Origin: JADFRG01 sp048054495
Lineage (GTDB): Bacteria; Chloroflexota; Anaerolineae; Anaerolineales; E44-bin32
Length of the DNA: 42,175 nucleotides
Direction of reading: 5' to 3'
NCBI GenBank assembly: GCA_048054495.1
Contig: JBGMQN010000039.1
Location: 1 to 42,175 of the forward strand
Part shown: positions 24,012 to 32,410 of the stretch, piece after piece
Layout: each line of letters begins with the position of its first letter
How positions within the stretch are numbered: the stretch's first letter is position 1
Made by a program: the position numbers and the translations under genes
The notes under the pieces: model-generated
What the model was told of the DNA's origin: nothing
The model's database searches: none
What the model saw: the letters and a program-made list of their open reading frames with translations, nothing else

Positions 24012-25706
24012 ATGCGCAGGATCATTTGGCAGTTGGTAATCGCCCTCGGGGGACTGTTGCTCGTTCTTGGTCTGCTGCTCGGCCAAACCCCCGATCCCGA
24101 AGCCACTTTCGTTCAACCCGTGCGCGGCGGATCGTATTCCGAGGGCGTCGTCGGACGCTCCATCCGGCTCAATCCGCTGCTCGACCGCGGAAACCAGGTG
24201 GATCGGGACATCGATAGACTGCTGTACGGTGCGTTGGTTCGTTTCAATTCGTTTGGCGACCCGGTTCCCGAGCTGGCCGAGAGTTTCGCAATATCCGCGG
24301 ATGCTACGCTTTACAATTTTACGATTCGAGAAGAGGCGATGTGGCAGGACGGGGAGCCGGTGACGGCCGACGACGTGATCTATACTTTCTCGAAGTTTTC
24401 CGAAGAAGGATTTCCTGCACCGGAGGATCTCAAGCAACTGTGGACCGAAGTGCAAGTCGTCAAACTGGATGACAAGAACGTCCAATTTCAGCTTCCGGAA
24501 CGATTTGCGCCCTTCATGGACTATATGGCGGTGGGGCTGCTGCCTGAGCACCTCCTTCGAGGCGTGGATGCGGAGGCCCTGATCGACCACCCCTTCAACC
24601 TAGAACCTATTGGGAGCGGCCCTTTCAGGTTCGAGGGATTCCAGCGAGATGACAGCGGTGAAGTAACGGGCATCAGCCTTACGGCATTTGAAGATTATGC
24701 CCTTGGTCAACCGTTCCTCGAGAGAGTGGAGTTCCGGTTCTTTAGTGACGCCGAAGCCGCATTCCAGGCGTTCGAAGATGGCGAGGTGGACGGGATTGGT
24801 CAGGTTTCGAAGGAGATCCTGGATTCGGTCCTGGCGCAGCCTGATCTCAATCTGCACAGCGTGCGCAGCCCAAGCACCGAGATCGTTTTCCTCAATACAC
24901 AGCATCCGGATAAGGATTACCTCGGCGAAAAAGACTTTCGGCAAGCCCTGTTGATGGCAGTCGATCGGGAGCGGATGATTGGAGAGCTGCTCGGCGGGCA
25001 GGGACTGGTAGCCTCCGGACCCATCTTGCCGGGCAATTGGGCCTACGCCGCGAACCTGGAGCCGCTGCCCTATGACGTGCTTGCTGCAGAGGAGCTGCTG
25101 GCCGGCCAGGGTTGGGAAGTACCCGCCGGCATTGCGCGCGGTTCGCCGGAGTACGTGCGCACCGATGGCGAGAGGAAATTAACAATCCAGCTAGCCCACC
25201 CCGACGATAGGCTGTCTACAGCAGTGGCCGAGATGCTGCAGTCGAGTTGGCAGAGAGTAGGAATTGGCGTGGAGCTCGTTTCGCTTCCGGCCCCAAACAT
25301 ACTCTCTGACATGCTGATTCCGAGAGAGTTTGAAGCCGTGCTGACCGAGCTAGATGCCTCTCAGGTGGCTGATCCAGATCCCTATTCGTTTTGGCACGAT
25401 TCACAAGCTGAGTCCGGCCAAAACTACAGCGGATTTGAAGATCGCAACATCAGCCTCTGGCTGGAGCAAGCCCGCGTGACCCCCAACAAGGAACGGCGAC
25501 AAGAGAACTATCGGGATTTTCAATTCCGATTTCGGGATCAAGCGCCCGCTCTTTTGCTTTATCATCCAGTTTTCAACTATGCAATTAGTTCAGACGTTCA
25601 AGGAGCAAGTGTTGGACCGATCTACGATCCCAGCGACCGATTTGCCAATATCAAAGACTGGTTCTTGCTTGTGCGCCGAGGCTTTTCCAGCGCAGAGGGA
25701 ACATGA
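24012..25706 (+). CDS. ABC transporter family 5 extracellular solute-binding protein
   Basis: The 564-residue protein has an N-terminal signal anchor (about residues 6-24) and the family 5 (oligopeptide/dipeptide-binding) fold: GGSYSEGVVGRSIRLNPLL, LYGALVRFNSFG, LAESFAISADATLYNFTIRE, GEPVTADDVIYTFSKF, IGSGPFRFEGF, FRQALLMAVDRERMI. It should bind a peptide-like or other solute outside the cell. No permease or ATPase genes lie beside it. No lipobox cysteine is seen, so it is probably held by its uncleaved anchor. Its stop overlaps the S1 gene start (ATGA), an unusual partner. Confidence 0.88.
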   Translation: MRRIIWQLVIALGGLLLVLGLLLGQTPDPEATFVQPVRGGSYSEGVVGRSIRLNPLLDRGNQVDRDIDRLLYGALVRFNSFGDPVPELAESFAISADATLYNFTIREEAMWQDGEPVTADDVIYTFSKFSEEGFPAPEDLKQLWTEVQVVKLDDKNVQFQLPERFAPFMDYMAVGLLPEHLLRGVDAEALIDHPFNLEPIGSGPFRFEGFQRDDSGEVTGISLTAFEDYALGQPFLERVEFRFFSDAEAAFQAFEDGEVDGIGQVSKEILDSVLAQPDLNLHSVRSPSTEIVFLNTQHPDKDYLGEKDFRQALLMAVDRERMIGELLGGQGLVASGPILPGNWAYAANLEPLPYDVLAAEELLAGQGWEVPAGIARGSPEYVRTDGERKLTIQLAHPDDRLSTAVAEMLQSSWQRVGIGVELVSLPAPNILSDMLIPREFEAVLTELDASQVADPDPYSFWHDSQAESGQNYSGFEDRNISLWLEQARVTPNKERRQENYRDFQFRFRDQAPALLLYHPVFNYAISSDVQGASVGPIYDPSDRFANIKDWFLLVRRGFSSAEGT

Positions 25707-26410
25707 TCAAACTGGCTGACTTTAAGGCAGATGATGACGTGCGGGGTAAGGTAACCAGCATTGGCGTTGCAGGAGCCTTCCTGGACGTCGGCGCGGAAGT
25801 TGAGGGATTCGTGCACCTCTCTCGCCTATCGCCCCGCTCTAATCGCGTCGAGGAAGTGCTCACCGTGGGCCAGGAGGTTGAGCTCTGGGTGAGCAAAGTG
25901 GATCCCGCCGCCGAGCGGCTCGAGCTGACGATGATCCGCCCCATTCTATTGAAGTGGGGTCAGATTAAGCCCGGCATGAAAGCCGCGGGAGCGGTTACTC
26001 GACTTGAAAAGTTTGGCGCCTTCGTAGACATTGGCGCTGAAAGAGACGGGCTGGTTCACGTTAGCGAAATGAGCGACGACTATGTGCGCGATCCGGCTAA
26101 TGTCGCCCGAGTGGGCGATCAAGTCGAGGTCGTTGTGCTTGAGGTAGATCGCAGCAAGAGGCAAATCCGGCTTAGCATGAATCTCCCTCCCGACGAGATT
26201 ATGGAGGAGGACGAGGAGCAAGAAGAGTTGCCGACTGCAATGGAGATCGCGCTGCGACAGGCCATGGAGTCTCCCTCATCCGATTCTCCCTCCTCGGAAT
26301 TTTCAAAGCCGGCTGACAATCGCAAGGAAATCCAGGACGACCTCCTCGCCCGCACCCTATCCGACCGGGTCAAGACCTCCTCCGAGAGCAGTACAAAGGA
26401 AGATAAGTAG
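25703..26410 (+). CDS. Protein with two S1 RNA-binding domains
   Basis: The 235-residue protein contains two S1 repeats, at about residues 9-76 (GKVTSIGVAGAFLDVGAEVEG, FVHLSRLS) and 88-160 (GAVTRLEKFGAFVDIGAERDG, LVHVSEMSDDYV). A Ser/Glu/Asp-rich, low-complexity tail of about 65 residues follows. Similar short S1 proteins bind RNA or ribosomes; a precise role cannot be assigned. It is coupled by ATGA to the solute-binding protein gene. After its stop comes a palindrome (GAGGCCTAGGCCTC, 26411-26424) without a T run. Confidence 0.88.
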   Translation: MIKLADFKADDDVRGKVTSIGVAGAFLDVGAEVEGFVHLSRLSPRSNRVEEVLTVGQEVELWVSKVDPAAERLELTMIRPILLKWGQIKPGMKAAGAVTRLEKFGAFVDIGAERDGLVHVSEMSDDYVRDPANVARVGDQVEVVVLEVDRSKRQIRLSMNLPPDEIMEEDEEQEELPTAMEIALRQAMESPSSDSPSSEFSKPADNRKEIQDDLLARTLSDRVKTSSESSTKEDK

Positions 26411-26428
26411 GAGGCCTAGGCCTCGCAA

Positions 26429-26458
26429 CAAAAAAGACCGAGGACAGATTCGCCCCGG
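26429..26458 (-). terminator. Intrinsic terminator of the rel operon
   Basis: On the minus strand CCGGGG (26458-26453) pairs with CCTCGG (26443-26438) across a 9-base loop, followed by TCTTTTTTG. It lies 30 bases beyond the stop of the DUF1540-like gene. Confidence 0.75.
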
Positions 26459-26487
26459 CTGCGCTTTACCGGAGAGGCCCGCGGATC

Positions 26488-26727
26488 CTACGTCTCTTCT
26501 TGCTCCTCCATCCATAAGTCGTCTTCGTCTTCTTCTGGCTCGAAGAGCTCATCCTCTTCCCATATTTCATCCAGGCTATCCTCGTTCCAATCGTCGTCAT
26601 CCGACGCGTCGGCGACGTGAGTGAAAGTCATACAGCCAACCTCCGGATCAATCTCTACTGCCGAAGCTCCGCAGTGACCCGCATCCAGAAATACGCAGTC
26701 AATGTAGTGGCAACGGATTCTAGGCAA
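26488..26727 (-). CDS. Small DUF1540-like Cys-rich protein with highly acidic tail
   Basis: The 79-residue product has an N-terminal four-cysteine element, CHYIDCVFLDAGHC...GC (C-x4-C-x7-C, then Cys32), resembling the metal-binding DUF1540 pattern. It is followed by about 40 residues that are mostly Asp and Glu (DDDDWNEDSLDEIWEEDELF and on). The net charge must be extremely negative. No function is established. It begins six bases after the rel stop on the same strand and shares its terminator, so it is probably co-expressed with the stringent-response enzyme. Confidence 0.7.
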   Translation of the reverse strand: MPRIRCHYIDCVFLDAGHCGASAVEIDPEVGCMTFTHVADASDDDDWNEDSLDEIWEEDELFEPEEDEDDLWMEEQEET

Positions 26728-26733
26728 TTCGCA

Positions 26734-28884
26734 TTACCCTGGTTGAATTCTGCGCGCTTCGAGCACATTAGGAAGCGCTTCGAGTCGATTTAAGATGCGA
26801 CTCAGCTGAGAGAGATCCGTGATTCCCATGACGAGGTCGAAAATGGCCAGACTCTCGTCGGTCGACACATGGATGGAAGACATGCTGATCCCCTCGTTCG
26901 ATACAAGGGTCGAGACATCCCGCATCAGGCCATCACGATCGTAGGCTCTAATCTGGACAGAGACAGGGTAAGTATCCTTCGCCTTGCCCCAGGATACGCT
27001 AACTAATCGTTCCTTATCTCTGATGCGAAGAACGTTGGGGCAGTCTTGCCGATGAATGGTTGCCCCACGACCGCGGGTCACGTAGCCGATTATTGGATCA
27101 CCCGGAACAGGATTGCAGCATCTACCCAAATTCGTGAGCAATCCGGTAAGCCCCAGAACGCTCACTTCTGCGCCCTCTTTTCGGGCGCTGGGCCGACTGA
27201 GCGGCTCGGGGATTGCCAGCTGCGATTCTTCCCGCTCGGCCGCGCGGTTGACGATCTTGCCAAGGTTGATATCGCCCACGCCAACTGCGGCCAGCAGCTC
27301 GTCACCGGACGGATAATTCATCTCTTCCGCAAGTCGGTCGATGTTAAATTCCCGAATTCCGAGTCGCCGAACCTCACGATCGACCAGCTGCCGGCCATGT
27401 GAGATGTTCTGCTCCCGATCTTGTTTGCGAAACCATTGCCGAATCTTGGTGCGGGCCCGCTGGCTCCTAACCATCTCAAGGCTGCGGTTGAGCCAATCTC
27501 GGCTGGGGCCGCCCCGCTTTGTGGTCAGGATTTCGACCGAGTCACCGGTCTTTAATTTTGTATCCAAACTGACCAGCTTGCCGTTCACTCGTGCTCCGCG
27601 ACATCGATGGCCGATTTCCGTGTGAATGTGATACGCAAAATCGATGGGTGTCGAGGCTACGGGCAAATCGATGATATCCCCATGCGGAGTAAACACGAAT
27701 ACGCGATCCTCGAAGACGTCGGATTTCATGGCATCCATGAAGTCGCCGGCGTCGGTAACATCCTGGCGCCACTCCATGAGGCTGCGTAGCCAGTTGACCC
27801 GACGTTCAAATCCGTCGTCGCGAACGCGCCCTTCCTTGTATCTCCAATGTGCAGCGATCCCGAACTCGGCATTCTCGTCCATCTCAGGAGTGCGGATCTG
27901 GACTTCCACCGTCTTGCCGTCGTCAAAGATCACAGCAGTATGAAGGGATTGGTAGAAGTTGTCTTTGGGAGTGGCAATATAGTCATCGAATGTGCCGGGT
28001 ACCGGCTTCCAACGATTGTGAATGACCCCGAGAGCCAAATAGCAATCCGACTCGGAATCCACGAGTACCCTGACCCCCCGGATGTCATACACCTCTTCGA
28101 AGGGAACATCTTTACGTTCCATCTTGCGGAAGATTGAGTACAGATGCTTGGGCCGTGCCTGGACCTCCGCTTCAATACTGGTTTCGCTCAGGAGCTTTTG
28201 CACGTCCTCCCGAATGGCCGTCATGTTTTGCTCGCGATCCACGCGGCGGATAGCAACCTGATCTCCAAGCATCTTATATTCGTCCGGGTGGACATAGCGG
28301 AATGCCAGGTCTTCCAACTCCCATTTGACCTGCCAAATCCCAAGCCTGCTGGCCAGGGGGGCGAAGATTTCGATGGTCTCGAGGGCTATCCGCTGGCGGC
28401 GCTCGGCCGACAGATGAGACAAGGTGCGCATGTTGTGCAGTCGATCGGCAAGCTTAATGACCACTACGCGGACGTCATCTCCCATGGCCAGAAAGGTCTT
28501 GCGCAGGGTCTCATTTGCCAACTCGCGACGTTCGGGTCGCTCTCTCCGATTGCTGCGACTCACTCGAGGCAGCTGCGTGAGCTTGGTCACGCCGTCCACG
28601 AGCTGGGCAATTTCCGGTCCAAATTCATCATCAATGTCGTCGAGCGTGAGATCCGTGTCCTCGACGGTGTCGTGCAGCAGTGCGGCTACGATGGTGGGGG
28701 TGGGTGCGCCCAACTCAGCCATGATCGTCGCAACTGCCAGGCAGTGATTGATGTACGGTTCTCCGGAAGCTCGCTTCTGACCCTTATGAGCCTTCCTGGC
28801 CACTTCATAGGCGCGGCGGATCTGTTCCTCGTCGCTCGGTGAGGTTTGCTCCGGAAGCGCTTCTAGAAGTCGCTCAAGTTTCAT
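26734..28884 (-). CDS. rel: Bifunctional (p)ppGpp synthetase/hydrolase, RelA/SpoT family
   Basis: This long RSH enzyme of 716 residues makes and degrades (p)ppGpp. An intact HD hydrolase domain is visible (INHCLAVATIMAELG, LLHDTVEDTD). The synthetase domain follows (RGVRVLVDSESDCY, NFYQSLHTAVI, VEVQIRTPEMDENAEFG), then TGS (FTPHGDIIDLPVASTPIDFA) and a C-terminal ACT domain. Both active sites look complete, so bifunctional activity is expected. ATG 28884 is chosen: the in-frame ATG at 28929 lies in the -35 box of the promoter found here, and conserved sequence starts at MKLERLLEAL. The message should have a leader of about ten bases. The small DUF1540-like gene is its operon partner. Confidence 0.94.
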   Translation of the reverse strand: MKLERLLEALPEQTSPSDEEQIRRAYEVARKAHKGQKRASGEPYINHCLAVATIMAELGAPTPTIVAALLHDTVEDTDLTLDDIDDEFGPEIAQLVDGVTKLTQLPRVSRSNRRERPERRELANETLRKTFLAMGDDVRVVVIKLADRLHNMRTLSHLSAERRQRIALETIEIFAPLASRLGIWQVKWELEDLAFRYVHPDEYKMLGDQVAIRRVDREQNMTAIREDVQKLLSETSIEAEVQARPKHLYSIFRKMERKDVPFEEVYDIRGVRVLVDSESDCYLALGVIHNRWKPVPGTFDDYIATPKDNFYQSLHTAVIFDDGKTVEVQIRTPEMDENAEFGIAAHWRYKEGRVRDDGFERRVNWLRSLMEWRQDVTDAGDFMDAMKSDVFEDRVFVFTPHGDIIDLPVASTPIDFAYHIHTEIGHRCRGARVNGKLVSLDTKLKTGDSVEILTTKRGGPSRDWLNRSLEMVRSQRARTKIRQWFRKQDREQNISHGRQLVDREVRRLGIREFNIDRLAEEMNYPSGDELLAAVGVGDINLGKIVNRAAEREESQLAIPEPLSRPSARKEGAEVSVLGLTGLLTNLGRCCNPVPGDPIIGYVTRGRGATIHRQDCPNVLRIRDKERLVSVSWGKAKDTYPVSVQIRAYDRDGLMRDVSTLVSNEGISMSSIHVSTDESLAIFDLVMGITDLSQLSRILNRLEALPNVLEARRIQPG

Positions 28885-28900
28885 CGAATTCCGATGAATC

Positions 28901-28929
28901 AGTATAGCTGGTGGAAAGTTCGCCTTCAA
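28901..28929 (-). promoter_or_regulatory. Promoter of rel
   Basis: On the minus strand TTGAAG (28929-28924) and TATACT (28906-28901) are 17 bases apart. Predicted transcription start near 28894 is only about ten bases before the ATG at 28884, and no ribosome binding site fits in between. Confidence 0.6.
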
Positions 28930-28992
28930 GTCCCACGGAAGGGTGCGACGAGCCGTGTTTCTCGCAGCGGGGAGAGGGCAGGATGCGGGGAA

Positions 28993-30033
28993 CTAGCCGG
29001 CCGGGTTGAAGCGAGGGGAGGGCACGCGATCCACCCAGTAGTCCATAACTAAGATTTCAGCGGTCTCGCGTGCATCGGCAATCCAGGTATTGAGCGCCTG
29101 AGACACGGCAAGACGAAATGATGAAGCATCAAGCTCTCGGTTTTCGTGACCAAGGATTTCAATAAGATGCCATCCGAATTCACTCTCAATCGGGCCTACA
29201 ATCTCCCCGATCTCGCCTTCAAACGCGGCTTGCTCAAAGGGCTCCACCAACCGTCCGCGGCCAAACCAACCCAGGTCGCCCCCCTGCTCCCTATTCGACT
29301 CATCCATGGAATATTCAGCGGCCAGATCCTCCCACGCTTCGCCATTCTTGATGCGGTCTAGAAGATCGGCGGAATCCTGCTCCTGCTCGACCAAAATGTG
29401 GCGCGCCCAGACTTGTTCTTGTGTTCGTTCGACCTGGCCTTCAAAGTCTGCTTCAAGCCGCTCCCGTAGCAATCTTGCGCGCGCTTCGGATCGCAGCGTT
29501 GCCTCATCAATTCCAAATCCCCCAGCATTGGTGAGAAAGGCCTCGAAGTTGCTCTCAAAAAGCTCGCGAGTGTACGGGGTTGCGACGGGGCTCGGAGTTC
29601 CATCGACCGCGGGCGCGGGTGTTGCGGGCTCCTGCTCCCCAAAGAAACCAAGGCTTTCTTCTAAGAAGGTGTCAATCTCTTCCTCCGAAACCTCGATCCC
29701 CCGAAGCGCAGCCTCCTGTTCGAGGAGCTCCTCATCGATTAGCAAGTCCAGGATGGAGCTGCCTACGAATAGTGGGTTGGCCAGTTGCTGGCCAATGTTG
29801 GTCAGTTGAGACTGATAGATTGAAAAAGTCTGGGGGTCGTCGCCGAGAATCTGGAGTATTTGCTGTATGTTAGTGAACTGATTGGTGAGGTTCCACTGCG
29901 CAAGCCTCACCCGCCCCTGGAATTCGGCCGTCGTAATCTCGCTCTCCCCGACGATCGCGATAGGTTGTTTAGGCTGAACGTAGCGAGCCTGCACCAGCCC
30001 ATACGCCAGAAGGCCCACCACGACCGCGCTCAT
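28993..30033 (-). CDS. Membrane-anchored parvulin-type peptidylprolyl isomerase (PrsA/SurA-like)
   Basis: This foldase has an N-terminal membrane segment, a SurA-like chaperone region (about residues 30-205), and a parvulin domain: ARHILVEQEQDSADLLDRI, EQGGDLGWFGRGRLVEPF, and FGWHLIEILGHE. It should help secreted proteins fold outside the membrane. The first ATG (30033) starts in the middle of the apparent membrane helix. The open frame continues upstream with AERERRVRSWILIGTAV, which supplies the positive flank and half the helix. A CTG at 30111 with AGAGG six bases upstream would give 372 residues, and is a possible non-AUG start. I give the conservative ATG. It follows rpsR on the same strand. 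Confidence 0.82.
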   Translation of the reverse strand: MSAVVVGLLAYGLVQARYVQPKQPIAIVGESEITTAEFQGRVRLAQWNLTNQFTNIQQILQILGDDPQTFSIYQSQLTNIGQQLANPLFVGSSILDLLIDEELLEQEAALRGIEVSEEEIDTFLEESLGFFGEQEPATPAPAVDGTPSPVATPYTRELFESNFEAFLTNAGGFGIDEATLRSEARARLLRERLEADFEGQVERTQEQVWARHILVEQEQDSADLLDRIKNGEAWEDLAAEYSMDESNREQGGDLGWFGRGRLVEPFEQAAFEGEIGEIVGPIESEFGWHLIEILGHENRELDASSFRLAVSQALNTWIADARETAEILVMDYWVDRVPSPRFNPAG

Positions 30034-30133
30034 GACCGCCGTGCCGATCAGGATCCAGCTGCGAACCCGTCGTTCGCGCTCCGCTATTGCGACATGCTTG
30101 TGACTTATCAGGGGAATCCTCTTGAGATGTTCG

Positions 30134-30391
30134 CTATCGATAGCGTCCGGAGGTAAAGGCCATCAGCGCCATGTGCCGGGACCGCTTAATTGCCTTCGCC
30201 AGCGCGCGCTGATGCTTTGCACAGGTGCCGGTTTCTCGCCTGGGACGGATCTTACCGGTGTCTTTTATGAGCCTCTTCAATACGTCGGTTTTCTTGTAGT
30301 TAATCGTCTTGCTTGGATCTGTGCAGAACTGACAGGTCCGAGGCCTTCTCCTGAATCGTCTGCGCGGTCCATCATGGGATCGGGTCGCCAT
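30134..30391 (-). CDS. rpsR: 30S ribosomal protein S18
   Basis: The 85-residue S18 has the family segment INYKKTDVLKRLIKDTGKI followed by RPRRETG and a final basic helix. It is of the zinc-binding (C+) type: CQFC near residue 20 and CAKH later supply metal ligands. The N terminus is Arg-rich. It is separated from the upstream rpsF by 87 bases without an ssb gene. The isomerase gene follows. Confidence 0.95.
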   Translation of the reverse strand: MATRSHDGPRRRFRRRPRTCQFCTDPSKTINYKKTDVLKRLIKDTGKIRPRRETGTCAKHQRALAKAIKRSRHMALMAFTSGRYR

Positions 30392-30478
30392 TTATGCTCT
30401 CTCCACTTCGTATTGTAATCATCTTGCGGACTCAACTTCGTCCAGCTGAGTGATTTCACGTCTTGTTCAATCCGCCAG

Positions 30479-30769
30479 TCAAGCCTCTCTCAATGTAAGA
30501 AGATATCTTAGGATTTGCTCACTGAGACCTAGTTCTCTTTCGATCGCCCTGCCCGCCTCAGGCGGCATCTCTGTCTCGAAGATGAAGTAGTACCCTTCGG
30601 AGCGCTTCCGAATGGCATAGGCCAGCTTGCGCTTGCCCCAGCGATCTACATTAATGGTCTTTCCCTGTGCGGCATCGATCCACGACTTGACCCGCTCTTC
30701 GAGCGAGCCGAGCGCCTCCTCGTCGAGGTCTGGATCCGCAATATAGGCAAGTTCATATTTACGCAACAC
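30479..30769 (-). CDS. rpsF: 30S ribosomal protein S6
   Basis: The 96-residue S6 shows YELAYIADPDLDEEALGSLE, WGKRKLAYAIRKRSEGYYF and a C-terminal LREA. The start is GTG 30769, with GGAGG seven bases upstream; the following TTG is the second codon. S6 pairs with S18 on the ribosome, matching the rpsF-rpsR order. The usual single-stranded DNA binding gene between them is absent. Confidence 0.95.
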   Translation of the reverse strand: MLRKYELAYIADPDLDEEALGSLEERVKSWIDAAQGKTINVDRWGKRKLAYAIRKRSEGYYFIFETEMPPEAGRAIERELGLSEQILRYLLTLREA

Positions 30770-30843
30770 TCAATCTCCTCCCACGGGATTGCCCCAAACT
30801 CACCACGAGGATGCGGAGGATTGGAGCGGAAAGTAGTCGGTAG

Positions 30844-30872
30844 AGTTTATCATGCGGGGCCGAGACGGCCAA
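30844..30872 (-). promoter_or_regulatory. Likely promoter of the rpsF operon
   Basis: On the minus strand TTGGCC (30872-30867) and TAAACT (30849-30844) are spaced by 17 bases. Predicted start leaves a leader of about 68 bases before rpsF. Confidence 0.4.
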
Positions 30873-30900
30873 GACAAGGCGATAGTTCAGGATTTCACGG

Positions 30901-30906
30901 TATAAT
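30901..30906 (+). promoter_or_regulatory. -10 box upstream of the phosphohexomutase gene
   Basis: A consensus TATAAT lies 79 bases before the ATG at 30986; no good -35 is visible. The gene itself has AGGAGG close before its start. Confidence 0.45.
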
Positions 30907-30985
30907 CGGCGCCTGAGACCATAGCTAACATAATTAGGAACCAGGCTGCCGCAAGACCGGCCGCATCGAACTCCCAGGAGGAGAA

Positions 30986-32410
30986 ATGGAAGCGGTTCCC
31001 ATCCAGTTCGGGACCGACGGTTGGCGCGGCCGAATTGCCGATAACTACACATTTTCAGCCGTCCGCCGTTGTGCGGACGGTTTTGCACAATACCTGGCTG
31101 AAGCGGAAGGTAAGGGCCAGCCGGTAGTCGTAGGGTACGATCAACGCTTCGCCTCCGAATCATTTGCGGCGGCTGCCTCTGAAGTTCTGGCAGGACGTGG
31201 TTTTCAGGTTCTGCTGACGCAAGAAGCCACTCCGACTCCCGCGATTTCGCACGCTGTGCTGGAGCACGGTGCGGTTGGTGCGGTCAATATCACGGCCTCC
31301 CACAACCCCCCTGCCGACAATGGCTTCAAGGTACGAAACAGGTTTGGTGGGGCAATCGCTCCTCAGAATCTGAAGCGGATCGAAGACTTCATTCCGGATA
31401 CGGCGGAACACGTAGCTCGTGTTCGGCTGAGCGAGGGGCTGGATACCGGCGCCATCACATACATTGATCCCGGTCCGGCCTATGTAGCCAAGATTGAAAC
31501 CCTGGTCGAATTAGATCGCATCCGCAACGCGGGCTTAAACGTGCTGATTGACGCGATGTGGGGCAACGGCGCAGGCTGGTTCCCGCGCCTGCTTGATGGC
31601 GCATCCACTCAAGTTACAGAAATCCACCGTGAGCGAAACCCGATCTTCCCCGAAATGAGCAGGCCAGAACCCATCCCGCCTAACGTAGATGTTGGACTCG
31701 CTGCGACCGTCGAATCCGGAGCTGACGTGCTAGTGATTACGGACGGGGATGCGGACAGAGTGGGCATCGGCGATGAACGCGGCACCTTTATCGACCAGCT
31801 TCGCGTCTATGGACTGCTGGCATATTACCTGCTCGAAGTGCGCGGCGAGCGCGGGCCGATCGTCAAGACACTGTCAACAACTTCTCTGTTGTTTAAGCTG
31901 GCAGAAATGTATGATGTGCCCATCTTTGAGACGGGAGTGGGTTTCAAGTACGTAGCACCCAAGATGCTCGAGGTTGACGCGCTGATTGGAGGGGAGGAAT
32001 CCGGAGGGTTCGCCTTTCGCGGACATGTTCCGGAGCGAGACGGAATACTCGCCGGCCTATACATTCTGGACATGATGGTCCAGCTTGAGCGCAAGCCCTC
32101 AGAATTAATTGAACTGCTTTTCGATCGCGTAGGCCCGAGCTACTACAAGCGCATCGACACACCCCTGGAGGCAAGCGAGCGAGCGGAAAAGCAGGCCCTT
32201 GCTCAAAGCGCAGACCCGGGCCAAATCGGCGGGCTCAAAGTCACGGGTGTCAACCGCACCGATGGGCACAAATTCGAGCTTGAGGATGGCGGCTGGCTGC
32301 TGATTCGCTTTTCCGGCACCGAGCCTGTGGTGCGTGTCTACTGTGAGACCACGGAAGAGCAGCGGGTGGATCCGATCCTCGCCGATGGCTTGAAAATCGT
32401 CGGGCTGTAA
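30986..32410 (+). CDS. Phosphoglucomutase/phosphomannomutase family protein
   Basis: This alpha-D-phosphohexomutase of 474 residues interconverts hexose 1- and 6-phosphates. The active-site serine loop NITASHNPPADNGFK, the metal loop DGDADRVG, the sugar-specificity loop GGEESGG, and the phosphate loop RFSGTEPVVRVY are all in order. Glucose, mannose and glucosamine specificity cannot be separated with certainty; the GEESG loop is compatible with glucose/mannose types. ATG 30986 has AGGAGG at close range. The TAA stop overlaps the tatD start by one base, so it heads an operon with tatD, the prenyl synthase and upp. Confidence 0.93.
   Translation: MEAVPIQFGTDGWRGRIADNYTFSAVRRCADGFAQYLAEAEGKGQPVVVGYDQRFASESFAAAASEVLAGRGFQVLLTQEATPTPAISHAVLEHGAVGAVNITASHNPPADNGFKVRNRFGGAIAPQNLKRIEDFIPDTAEHVARVRLSEGLDTGAITYIDPGPAYVAKIETLVELDRIRNAGLNVLIDAMWGNGAGWFPRLLDGASTQVTEIHRERNPIFPEMSRPEPIPPNVDVGLAATVESGADVLVITDGDADRVGIGDERGTFIDQLRVYGLLAYYLLEVRGERGPIVKTLSTTSLLFKLAEMYDVPIFETGVGFKYVAPKMLEVDALIGGEESGGFAFRGHVPERDGILAGLYILDMMVQLERKPSELIELLFDRVGPSYYKRIDTPLEASERAEKQALAQSADPGQIGGLKVTGVNRTDGHKFELEDGGWLLIRFSGTEPVVRVYCETTEEQRVDPILADGLKIVGL

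Noticed and set aside
28144..28842. 232-codon open frame antisense to rel
   Set aside because: It lies wholly inside the conserved rel catalytic domains and shows no recognisable motif.
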